From: Nonomuraea basaltis
GTDB lineage: Bacteria > Actinomycetota > Actinomycetes > Streptosporangiales > Streptosporangiaceae
Direction of reading: 5' to 3'
Assembly: GCF_005893125.1 (NCBI RefSeq)
Contig: NZ_VCJS01000106.1
Span: forward strand, 1-43,479
DNA: 43,479 nucleotides
Made by a program: the position numbers and the translations under genes. Of this stretch, positions 23,539 through 31,366 are shown one piece after another. A model generated the notes under the pieces. The model did not search any database. It had not been told where the DNA came from and saw only the letters and a list, made by a program, of their open reading frames with translations. Position 1 is the stretch's first letter, and the number at the start of each line of letters is the position of its first letter.

Positions 23539-24441
23539 ATGTCCGCAGTGGTCGTAGCGGGACTGCGCAAGCAGTACGGGACGGTCAAGGCCGTCGACGG
23601 AGTAAGTTTCACCGTTGAGCGGGGCGAGGTGTTCGCGCTGCTCGGCCCGAACGGGGCGGGCAAGACCACGACCGTGGAGATCCTGGAAGGGCATAGGCGC
23701 CGCGACGGGGGAGAGGTGTCGGTGCTCGGCTTCGATCCGGCCACCGGCGGCCGGGCCTACCGCGAGCGTATCGGGATGGTGCTGCAGGAGGCCGGGTTCG
23801 AGGAGGAGTTCTCCGTCTTCGAGCTGGTCCACCTCTACGCCGGCTTCTATCCCCGGCCTCGGGACCCGGACGAGGTCATCGAGCAAGTTGGGCTGAAGGA
23901 CAAGCGTGACGCCCGGGTACGGACGTTATCCGGGGGTCAGCGGCGCCGCCTGGACTTGGCGCTCGGCCTGGTCGGCGGGCCGGAGCTGCTGTTCCTGGAC
24001 GAGCCCACCACCGGCTTCGACCCCTCGGCCCGGCACCATGCCTGGGAGCTGATCGACGAACTGCGCTCGTCCGGCACCACGATCCTTCTCACCACCCACT
24101 ACATGGACGAGGCCCAGCACCTGGCAGACCGGGTGGCGGTGTTGCGCGCGGGCCGCCTGGTGGCCGTCGGCGCGCCGGACACCCTCATCGCGGCCGACCG
24201 CACCAGCGTGCTGTCCTTCCGGCTGCCCGAAGGGACGGTTCTCGCCGATCTGCCGCTCCTGACCGGTCACGTCGAAGCGCACGGCGCGGCGGTGTCGGTC
24301 CAAACCGCCCAGCCCGCCCGTGACATGCATGTCTTGACCGGCTGGGCGCTGGAGCGCGGCGCCGAGCTGACCTCCCTGTCGCTGGCCCGGCCGTCGCTGG
24401 AGGACGTCTATCTCGATCTGGTGAACGAGGCGACATCATGA
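23539..24441 (+). CDS. ABC transporter ATP-binding protein (ABC-2 exporter type)
   Basis: A 300-residue ATPase of the DrrA-like class. Walker A is GPNGAGKTT (about residues 36-44), the signature is LSGGQRRRLDLALGLVGG, Walker B is LLFLDEPTTGFD, and the switch histidine lies in TTHYMDEAQHL. The C-terminal domain is typical of ABC-2 exporters. GAGGAG precedes ATG 23539. The stop overlaps the permease start (ATGA). The substrate is unknown. Confidence 0.92.
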   Translation: MSAVVVAGLRKQYGTVKAVDGVSFTVERGEVFALLGPNGAGKTTTVEILEGHRRRDGGEVSVLGFDPATGGRAYRERIGMVLQEAGFEEEFSVFELVHLYAGFYPRPRDPDEVIEQVGLKDKRDARVRTLSGGQRRRLDLALGLVGGPELLFLDEPTTGFDPSARHHAWELIDELRSSGTTILLTTHYMDEAQHLADRVAVLRAGRLVAVGAPDTLIAADRTSVLSFRLPEGTVLADLPLLTGHVEAHGAAVSVQTAQPARDMHVLTGWALERGAELTSLSLARPSLEDVYLDLVNEATS

Positions 24442-25991
24442 TCAGCAGCCTGGTCTGGCACGAGACCCGATCCTTCTTCCGCACGCCGATCGCGGCCGGC
24501 TTCACCGTCGCGATGCCGCTGCTGATGGCGGTGATCGTGGGTGCGGCAGTGGGTAACCAGGTCGTCGAGCCCCGCACGGGCGTGCGGGTGATGCAGTTCG
24601 TCATCCCGGTCATGGCCGTGTTCGGAGTGGCGCAGGGGTGTTTCGGTGCGCTGGCCATTCACCTGGCCGACCTTCGCGACCGCGGCTGGCTGAAGCGGTT
24701 GCGCGGTACGCCGGTGCCCGCCTGGGCGGTGCTGGCCGGGCTGGTGGGCGCGTCGCTGATGATCGCGGCGGCGACGGTCGCCGTGCTGCTGGCGGTGGGT
24801 GTGGTCTTCTACGATCTGCAGATGGTGTGGCGGACGCTGCCCGCGCTGCTGGTCACTCTGCTGCTGGGAGCGTTCTGCTTCACCGCGCTCGGCTTCGCCG
24901 TGGTCGCGCTGGTGCGCAGCGCGGCGGCGGTGCAGTTGCTTGGCATCGGGCTGCTGCTGGCACTGGCGTTCATCTCCGACATCATCCTGATCGGCGCCCG
25001 GCTGCCCGCCTGGCTGGACATAGTGGGCTGGGTCTTCCCGCTGCGGCACCTCGGCAACGCCGTCCGCGACGACCTCAACCCGTTCCTGACCGGGACCGGC
25101 TTCTACGGCGATCATCTGGCGGTGCTGGCGGCCTGGGGGATCGGCGGTGCCGCCGTCGCCGTGTGGCGCTTCCGCTGGGAACGACCCCAGGCCCGGACGA
25201 CAACAGCCCGGACGGCCCGCGGAGGACTTCCGCGACGGCAGGGTCGCCCGGCGCCGTGGCGGCTGCTGGCCGGTCAGGCGGGGCACGCGGTGATCCGGCT
25301 ACGCCGTGACCTGTCCACGGCGTTCTTCACGGTGATCCTGCCGGTGCTGCTCCTCGCACTCATCTCGCTGATCTTCGGCGAGGCCCGGGTCTCGGGTGTC
25401 CGGCTGCCGGTGTTCATGCTCGCCGCGATGATCACATACACGGTGGGCGTCGCGTCCTACGTCAACATCGCCGAAGCCGTCGCCGGTGACCGCGAGCGTG
25501 GCGTGCTCAAGCGGCTGACCGGCACGCCGATCCCGCGCTGGGCCTACCACGCGGGCAATCTCACCACTGCGCTCCTGGTCACCTTGGCCACCGCCACCGT
25601 GCTGGCGCTGGTGGCCGCGCTCGGCTACGACGTCACGATCGAACCGGCCATGATCCCCGGGCTGCTCGCCGCGATCGTGCTCGGGAGCGCGTGCTTCGCC
25701 GTCTTCGGTGCTCTCGTAGTGGCGTTCGTGACCAAGCAGCAGACCGCAAACGCGATCACACTGGGCACGTTCCTGCCGCTGGCCTTCGTCTCCGACGTGT
25801 TCGTCATCGGCGGGGAACTGCCCGGGGTGCTGCGCGCGATCGGCGACGTCTTCCCGCTCAAGCACGTCTCCCACGCGCTCCTGGCCGTACTGGACCCGGC
25901 GGGACGGCCGTGGCCCTTGATGGATCTCGCCGTGGTCGCGGCCTGGACGCTGGCCGGCGTCGCGGTTCTCGCCCTCAAGAAGGGACGTTAG
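24438..25991 (+). CDS. ABC-2 permease, two permease units fused
   Basis: A 517-residue membrane protein consisting of two ABC-2 permease units in tandem, each about 240 residues with six hydrophobic segments. The repeats share RGWLKRLRGTPVPAWA and RGVLKRLTGTPIPRWA before the conserved amphipathic segment, and WVFPLRHLGNAV and DVFPLKHVSHAL near their ends. ABC-2 permeases are usually single units that dimerise, so here one polypeptide probably supplies the complete pore. A basic linker around residues 250-275 joins the halves. Confidence 0.88.
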   Translation: MISSLVWHETRSFFRTPIAAGFTVAMPLLMAVIVGAAVGNQVVEPRTGVRVMQFVIPVMAVFGVAQGCFGALAIHLADLRDRGWLKRLRGTPVPAWAVLAGLVGASLMIAAATVAVLLAVGVVFYDLQMVWRTLPALLVTLLLGAFCFTALGFAVVALVRSAAAVQLLGIGLLLALAFISDIILIGARLPAWLDIVGWVFPLRHLGNAVRDDLNPFLTGTGFYGDHLAVLAAWGIGGAAVAVWRFRWERPQARTTTARTARGGLPRRQGRPAPWRLLAGQAGHAVIRLRRDLSTAFFTVILPVLLLALISLIFGEARVSGVRLPVFMLAAMITYTVGVASYVNIAEAVAGDRERGVLKRLTGTPIPRWAYHAGNLTTALLVTLATATVLALVAALGYDVTIEPAMIPGLLAAIVLGSACFAVFGALVVAFVTKQQTANAITLGTFLPLAFVSDVFVIGGELPGVLRAIGDVFPLKHVSHALLAVLDPAGRPWPLMDLAVVAAWTLAGVAVLALKKGR

Positions 25992-26017
25992 ACCCTATTT
26001 TTCGGTGCCGTTCCTGC
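25982..26017 (+). promoter_or_regulatory. DosR-like box upstream of the third PPOX gene
   Basis: GGGAC-GTTA-GACCC at 25982-25995 is a near-perfect palindrome overlapping the end of the permease gene. A weaker GGTGC-CGTT-CCTGC starts 22 bp later and ends 46 nt before ATG 26064. Confidence 0.6.
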
Positions 26018-26063
26018 AGCAGGCTAATACGGTGATGTACAGCACGGCAGGCGGTCTGGTGGC

Positions 26064-26483
26064 ATGAACGGCCGAAAGCTCAAAGAACTGTCCGCAGCGG
26101 ACTCTCTGCGACGGTTGGCCAGCGTGCCGCTCGGACGCGTCGTGTTCACCCGGCACGCGCTCCCGGCCGTACGACCGGTGAACCACATCGTCTCTGACGG
26201 GCAGATCGTCATCCGCTCCAGTTCGGGGACCATCCTGAGTGCCGAACTGGCGGTGTTCGAGGCCGTGGTGGCCTTCGAAGTGGACGAGTTGGACGTCGGG
26301 GAACGCCTCGGCTGGAGTGTGGTCGTCACCGGCGTCGCCCAGCTCGTGAAGGACCCTGAGGAGGCGGCTCATTTCAAGTCCATTCTCCAGCCATGGGTGG
26401 CGGGGGAGATGGAACAGGTGATCCGCATCCGCCCCGAGATCATCACCGGCTTCGAGCTGGTTCCCGCCGCCGTCCCCGGATGA
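26064..26483 (+). CDS. PPOX-fold protein
   Basis: A 139-residue split-barrel flavin-binding protein: SLRRLASVPLGRVVFTRHAL, PVNHIVSDGQIVIRSSSG, then VVAFEVDELDVGERLGWSVV. It is more distant from the other two PPOX proteins of the window and lacks an HTH. Small PPOX proteins of this type are common in mycobacterial and streptomycete hypoxia regulons, with roles mostly undefined. The ribosome binding site is weak, and a leaderless start is possible. Confidence 0.82.
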   Translation: MNGRKLKELSAADSLRRLASVPLGRVVFTRHALPAVRPVNHIVSDGQIVIRSSSGTILSAELAVFEAVVAFEVDELDVGERLGWSVVVTGVAQLVKDPEEAAHFKSILQPWVAGEMEQVIRIRPEIITGFELVPAAVPG

Positions 26484-26496
26484 TGCGGCGCCGGGG

Positions 26497-27017
26497 TCAG
26501 GGACGGTCCCACGTGAAAGGCAGCTCCAGGACGTCGTCCTTCCGCCAGCCGAGAGCCCCCTGGACGTCGATGACCCCGTCGAGGCGTTCGGCCGTGTGGA
26601 CGGCGGCGGCCGCCTCGCTGCGCCGGTCCGTGTATCCGGACAGTGTGACGATGCCGTCGCGGACCTCGACGATGATCCCGTCGCGATCGTTCCACCTGGC
26701 ATGCGGCGGGATCCCCTCGACGACGCGGCGCCTGATCTCGTCGTCGTCGCGCAGGTACATCCTGAGCAGGTCCCGCCGGCTGACGATGCCCTGCAGCCTG
26801 TCCTCGGCGTCGACGACGACCAGCCGTTTGACGCCGCTCTCGTCCATGACCCGGGCGGCCCTGACGGTGGAGGCGGACGCGGAGATCGTCACCGCGGGCG
26901 TGGTCATCAAGTCCGCAGCGGTATGCCCCGCCGTCTTCCTCTCGCCTTCCTCGCCTTCCTCGCCTTGCCCGGTGAGGTCACCCGCGCGGTCATGACCTCT
27001 CTCACCGTGATCCGCAT
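26497..27017 (-). pseudogene. CBS-BON protein gene with a 2-bp frameshift
   Basis: The start MRITVREVMTARVTSPGK (ATG 27017 or 27020, after AAGGAGG) is a CBS N-terminus. After KARKARKARG the frame breaks. Removing one GA from a GAGA run (plus-strand TCTC near 26939-26943) restores TAGHTAADLMTTPAVTISAS and the rest: a second CBS domain (VKRLVVVDAEDRLQGIVSRR) and a BON domain (IIVEVRDGIVTLSGYTDRRS). The break lies beside a 9-bp tandem repeat (TCGCCTTCC on the plus strand). This could be true decay, slippage-based switching or a sequencing error; the distal part might initiate at ATG 26907. Confidence 0.72.
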
Positions 27018-27074
27018 CATGGCCCTCCTTCCGGTTCTCCCTTTCATCACATCGCCATCTCGGGTGGATTCGTA

Positions 27075-27122
27075 GGGACGGAAGCCCTTGAGCACCCGGA
27101 CTTTTGGAAGGCAGAAAGTCCC
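27075..27122. promoter_or_regulatory. DosR-like boxes between CBS-BON and the sensor kinase
   Basis: GGGAC-GGAA-GCCCT at 27075-27088 and CGGAC-TTTT-GGAAG at 27097-27110 start exactly 22 bp apart, and a GTCCC arm follows at 27118-27122 (AGGCA-GAAA-GTCCC). The position would allow autoregulation of the kinase gene and control of the divergent CBS-BON gene. Confidence 0.5.
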
Positions 27123-27191
27123 AGAAAAGTGCGAGCCTGCACTGGCGATGGAGGGTATGCGGTGTTCTGTCTCGGTGCGAGACTGATCGAT

Positions 27192-28886
27192 ATGGAGAGC
27201 GAGCACCGTCCGTTGATGCCGCAGATGCGGCTTGATGAGTTGCTGGCCGAGCTGCAGGTGCGGCTCAACGCTGTGATGGCCACCCGAGATCGGGTACACG
27301 CGCTGCTCGAAGCCGTCGTGTCGGTGGGCAGCGACCTGGACCTGGAGACGGTGCTGCGCCGGATTGTGGAGACCGCGACCAAGCTGGTGGACGCCAGCTA
27401 CGGCGCGCTGGGTGTGGTCGGGGACGAGAACACGCTCATGCAATTCATCCCGGTCGGGCTGAGCGAGGAGGAGATCGCCCGAATCGAACACTGGCCGCAC
27501 GGCCTGGGGCTGCTCGGGTTGCTGATCAAGGACGCCCGGCCGCTGCGGCTGGGCCGCATCTCCGACCACCCGGAGTCGTACGGCTTCCCGCCGGGCCACC
27601 CGCCGATGGGCACCTTCCTCGGCGTGCCGGTGCGGGTGCGCGACGAGGTATTCGGCAACCTCTACCTGACCGAGAAGCGCGGCGGCGGCGAGTTCGACGA
27701 GGAGGACGAGGCCATCGTCATCGCGCTGGCCACCGCGGCCGGCGTCGCCGTGGAGAACGCCCGCCTGTACGAGGAGTCGCGCCGGCGCGAGACCTGGCTG
27801 CAGGCCTCCTCCGAGGTCACCACCAGCCTGCTGTCCGGCGCCGAGCCCCGGCAGGTGCTGACCCTGGTGGCGGCACGCGCCCGCCAGATGAGTGACGCGG
27901 ACCTGGTCCAGATGCTGCTGCCAGAGCCGTCAGGGCAGTCGCTGCGCGTGGAGGTCGCCGAGGGCGAGGGCGCCGGGGACCTGCTGGGCGCCGCCTTCGA
28001 GGTGTCGGCCACGCTCGCGGGCGACGTGTTCGTCCAGGGGGAGCCGATGTCCGAGGCGGACATGCAAAGTGCTCCCTACCCGGACTCGCCGCTGCGGCGG
28101 CTGGGCTACGGGCCGGGGTTGATGGTGCCGTTGGGAGCCGTGCCGAATGTGCGCGGGGTGCTCGTGCTGGCCAAGCGGAGCGGGCGGCTGCCGTTCAGCG
28201 GGGCGGACCAGCAGATGCTCCATGCGTTCGCCGGTCAGGCGGCGATCGCGCTGGAGCTGGCCGACGCGCGCCGGGACGCCGAACGGCTCGGCCTGCTGGA
28301 GGACCGGGACCGGATCGCCAAGGACCTGCACGACGTGGTCATCCAACGGTTGTTCGCCACCGCGATGACGTTGATGAGCACGATCCGGCTGGTGGAGCGG
28401 CCGGAGGCGGCCAAACGGCTGCAACATGGGATCGATGAGTTGGATGGGACGATCCGGCAGATCCGCTCCTCCATCTTCGCCTTGCAAGGCTCCCACGATC
28501 AGGGCGAGCCCAGCCTGCGAGGACAGATCGTGGACCTGGTGGAGGGTGCCGGCAGCCATCTGGGCTTCATGCCGGGCCTGCGGATGGAAGGGCAGATCGA
28601 CACCCTGGTGCCCGAGTCCGTCGCCGAGCACCTACAGGCCGTGCTGCGCGAGGCCCTGTCCAACGTGGTACGCCACTCCCACGCCACCCGCGCCGAAGTC
28701 TCCGTCGAGGTTTCCAGCGACGATCTCACCCTCAAGGTCTCGGACAACGGCATCGGCCTGGGGGAGAGCGGGCGTCGCAGCGGCCTGCGCAACATCGAGG
28801 AACGGGCCGGCCGCTTGGGCGGCACCGCGGAGCTGGCGAGCCCTGAAGGGGAAGGCACACGGCTGCGCTGGCACGTTCCTCTGTAA
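27192..28886 (+). CDS. devS: DevS/DosS-like sensor histidine kinase, two GAF domains
   Basis: A 564-residue soluble kinase. GAF-A (about 35-190) contains GFPPGHPPMGTFLGVPVRVR, where His136 aligns with His149 of M. tuberculosis DosS, the proximal heme ligand. GAF-B (about 205-360) follows. The HisKA_3 dimerisation domain has the phosphorylated His380 in EDRDRIAKDLHDVVIQRLF, and the HATPase domain has LREALSNVVRHSHA and DNGIGL. This predicts an O2/NO/CO- or redox-responsive kinase. ATG 27192 lacks a strong ribosome binding site; a GTG at 27129 would add 21 residues. Length and domain order match DosS (578 residues). The partner response regulator is not in the window. Confidence 0.92.
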   Translation: MESEHRPLMPQMRLDELLAELQVRLNAVMATRDRVHALLEAVVSVGSDLDLETVLRRIVETATKLVDASYGALGVVGDENTLMQFIPVGLSEEEIARIEHWPHGLGLLGLLIKDARPLRLGRISDHPESYGFPPGHPPMGTFLGVPVRVRDEVFGNLYLTEKRGGGEFDEEDEAIVIALATAAGVAVENARLYEESRRRETWLQASSEVTTSLLSGAEPRQVLTLVAARARQMSDADLVQMLLPEPSGQSLRVEVAEGEGAGDLLGAAFEVSATLAGDVFVQGEPMSEADMQSAPYPDSPLRRLGYGPGLMVPLGAVPNVRGVLVLAKRSGRLPFSGADQQMLHAFAGQAAIALELADARRDAERLGLLEDRDRIAKDLHDVVIQRLFATAMTLMSTIRLVERPEAAKRLQHGIDELDGTIRQIRSSIFALQGSHDQGEPSLRGQIVDLVEGAGSHLGFMPGLRMEGQIDTLVPESVAEHLQAVLREALSNVVRHSHATRAEVSVEVSSDDLTLKVSDNGIGLGESGRRSGLRNIEERAGRLGGTAELASPEGEGTRLRWHVPL

Positions 28887-28918
28887 GGTCCGGCATTCGG
28901 CGATGGGACGACGAAGCA

Positions 28919-28954
28919 GAACCGTCTGGCCCACGAGAACGGGACCAAGGTCCC
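28919..28954 (+). promoter_or_regulatory. DosR-like box upstream of phosphoketolase
   Basis: GGGAC-CAAG-GTCCC at 28941-28954 has both arms perfect, one of two such sites in the window. A GGCCC arm in 28919-28932 starts 22 bp upstream. The box ends 36 nt before ATG 28991 and 45 nt before ATG 29000. Confidence 0.72.
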
Positions 28955-28990
28955 TAGGGCGCGGGGACGGATCCGGACATCATCGGCACT

Positions 28991-31288
28991 ATGACGACGA
29001 TGCAGCACATCGATGCCTACTGGCGTGCCGCGAACTACCTTTCCGTGGGGCAGATCTACCTGCTGGACAATCCGCTGCTGACCGAGCCGCTCCGGCCGGA
29101 ACATGTCAAGCCGCGCCTGCTCGGCCACTGGGGGACGACGCCCGGGCTGAACTTCTGCTTCGCCCACCTCAACCGGATCATCGCCGAACGCCACCAGGAA
29201 ATGATCTACATTGTCGGCCCCGGCCATGGCGGCCCCGCTGCGGTGGCGCACGCCTGGCTGGAGGGCTCCTATTCCGAGAAGTACCCCGAGGTCTCGCAGG
29301 ACGCTGCGGGCATGCGCAGGCTGTTCCGGCAGTTCTCCTTCCCCGGCGGCATCCCGAGCCACGTGGCGCCGGAGACCCCCGGTTCCATCCACGAAGGCGG
29401 TGAACTCGGTTATTCGCTCGCGCATGCCTTCGGCGCGGCCTTCGACAACCCTCGCCTGGTCGTGGCCTGTGTCGTCGGGGACGGCGAGGCGGAGACCGGA
29501 CCGCTGGCCGCCAGCTGGCACTCCAACAAGTTCCTGGACCGCCGTCGCGACGGCGTGGTGCTACCGATCCTGCACCTGAACGGGTACAAGATCGCCAACC
29601 CGGCCGTGCTGGCTCGCATTCCCGAGGAAGAGCTGGTCAAGCTTATGGAGGGGTACGGCTACCGCCCCCACGTGGTCGGCCCCGACCACGAGCAGATGGC
29701 GCGGACGCTGGATGAGGTGTTCGACCAGATCGCCGCCTTCAAAGACGGCCGCGCGACCAGGCTTCCCATGATCATTCTTCGGACGCCGAAGGGATGGACC
29801 GGCCCCCGTGAAGTCGACGGCAAGCCGGTCGAGGGTACGTGGCGCGCTCACCAGGTGCCTCTGTCGGGCGTCCGCGACAACCCCGAGCACCTGGCGATGC
29901 TGGAGGAGTGGATGCGCTCCTACCGGCCGGAGGAGCTGTTCGACACCAACGGCCGCCCGGTGCCCGCCTTGTCGCAGACGGTGCCGGAGGGGTCACTGCG
30001 CATGAGCGCCAGCCCGCACGCCAACGGCGGCGAGCTGCTACGCCCGCTGGCGCTGCCGAACTTCCGCGACTACGCGGTGGAAGTCAAGGCACCTGCGGAG
30101 CAATTCACTGAGCCCACCCGGGTGATGGGCGCCTTCCTGCGCGACGTGATCGCCGCCAATCCGGACGGCTTCCGGCTGATGGGACCGGACGAGACGGCCT
30201 CCAACCGGCTGCAAGCCGTGTTCGAGGCCACGGACCGGGCCTGGAATGCGGAGCTCCTGCCAACGGACGAGCATCTGGGCGCCGGTGGCCGGGTGATGGA
30301 GGTGCTGAGCGAGCACCTGTGCCAGGGCTGGCTGGAGGGCTATCTGCTGACCGGCCGGCACGGGCTGTTCAACTGCTACGAGGCGTTCATCCACATCATC
30401 GACGCGATGTTCAACCAGCACGCCAAATGGCTGGAGTCGTCGCAGAAGATCCCGTGGCGGCGGCCGGTGGCCTCTCTCAACTACCTACTGTCGTCGCACG
30501 TGTGGCGGCAGGACCACAACGGCTTCAGCCACCAGGACCCCGGCTTCCTCGACATCGTGGCCAACAAGAAGGCGTCCGTGGTGCGCGTCTATCTGCCGCC
30601 GGACGCCAACACGCTGCTGTCGGTCACCGACCACTGCCTGCGCTCCCGGGACTACGTCAACGTGATCGTGGCCGGCAAGCAGCCGGTGCTGGACCTGTTC
30701 ACGATGGAGGAGGCCGTCGCGCACAACACGCGCGGGCTCGGCATCCTGCCGTGGGCCTCCACCGACGAGGGCGTCGAGCCGGACGTGGTGCTGGCCTGCG
30801 CCGGGGACGTCCCAACGCTGGAGACGCTGGCCGCGGCCGGCATCCTGCGCGAGCATCTGCCCGAGCTGAAGGTGCGCGTCATCAACGTCGTGGACCTGAT
30901 GCGGCTGCAGCCGCCGTCGGAGCACCCGCATGGCATGCCGGACGCCGAGTTCGACACTCTCTTCACCACCGACAGACCGATCATCTTCAACTTCCACGGT
31001 TACCCCTGGCTGATCCATCGCCTCACCTACCGCCGGCGCAGCCACGCCAACCTGCACGTGCGCGGCTACAAGGAGGAGGGCACGACCACGACGCCGTTCG
31101 ACATGGCCATGCTCAACGACATCGACCGCTACCACCTGGTCATGGACGTCATCGACCGCGTGCCCGGCCTCGGCTCCAAGGCGGCGCACCTGCGGCAGCG
31201 GATGAGCGGCACCCGCCTACGCGCCCGCGCGTACACCCGCGAGCACGGCGAGGACGCGCCCGAGATCAGCAACTGGACCTGGTCGTGA
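28991..31288 (+). CDS. xfp: Xylulose-5-phosphate/fructose-6-phosphate phosphoketolase
   Basis: A 765-residue thiamine-diphosphate enzyme splitting xylulose-5-P (or fructose-6-P) with phosphate into acetyl phosphate and glyceraldehyde-3-P (or erythrose-4-P). Family blocks are IDAYWRAANYLSVGQIYLLD, GPGHGGPAAVAHAWLEGSYS, EGGELGYSLAHAFGAAFDNP, the ThDP-binding VGDGEAETGPLAASWHSNKF and the HQDPGFLDIVANKK region. Length fits the family (about 790-800, slightly short). ATG 29000 is an alternative start. Acetyl phosphate could give ATP through acetate kinase, which is not in this window. Confidence 0.95.
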   Translation: MTTMQHIDAYWRAANYLSVGQIYLLDNPLLTEPLRPEHVKPRLLGHWGTTPGLNFCFAHLNRIIAERHQEMIYIVGPGHGGPAAVAHAWLEGSYSEKYPEVSQDAAGMRRLFRQFSFPGGIPSHVAPETPGSIHEGGELGYSLAHAFGAAFDNPRLVVACVVGDGEAETGPLAASWHSNKFLDRRRDGVVLPILHLNGYKIANPAVLARIPEEELVKLMEGYGYRPHVVGPDHEQMARTLDEVFDQIAAFKDGRATRLPMIILRTPKGWTGPREVDGKPVEGTWRAHQVPLSGVRDNPEHLAMLEEWMRSYRPEELFDTNGRPVPALSQTVPEGSLRMSASPHANGGELLRPLALPNFRDYAVEVKAPAEQFTEPTRVMGAFLRDVIAANPDGFRLMGPDETASNRLQAVFEATDRAWNAELLPTDEHLGAGGRVMEVLSEHLCQGWLEGYLLTGRHGLFNCYEAFIHIIDAMFNQHAKWLESSQKIPWRRPVASLNYLLSSHVWRQDHNGFSHQDPGFLDIVANKKASVVRVYLPPDANTLLSVTDHCLRSRDYVNVIVAGKQPVLDLFTMEEAVAHNTRGLGILPWASTDEGVEPDVVLACAGDVPTLETLAAAGILREHLPELKVRVINVVDLMRLQPPSEHPHGMPDAEFDTLFTTDRPIIFNFHGYPWLIHRLTYRRRSHANLHVRGYKEEGTTTTPFDMAMLNDIDRYHLVMDVIDRVPGLGSKAAHLRQRMSGTRLRARAYTREHGEDAPEISNWTWS

Positions 31289-31366
31289 TCGAACTCGCCT
31301 GGTGCAGGCGCTTGGTGTCATACCGGTGAACATCGCAGTGGGCAGGCGATCGGCTGGGAGGCTTCG

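Noticed and set aside
26513..26524. GGGAC-G-GTCCC palindrome at the end of the CBS-BON gene
   Set aside because: The spacer is one base instead of four and the site is between convergent genes.
26939..26970. TCGCCTTCC tandem repeat considered as a CRISPR-like or VNTR locus
   Set aside because: Fewer than three copies of a 9-bp unit, without spacers; simple coding repeat.
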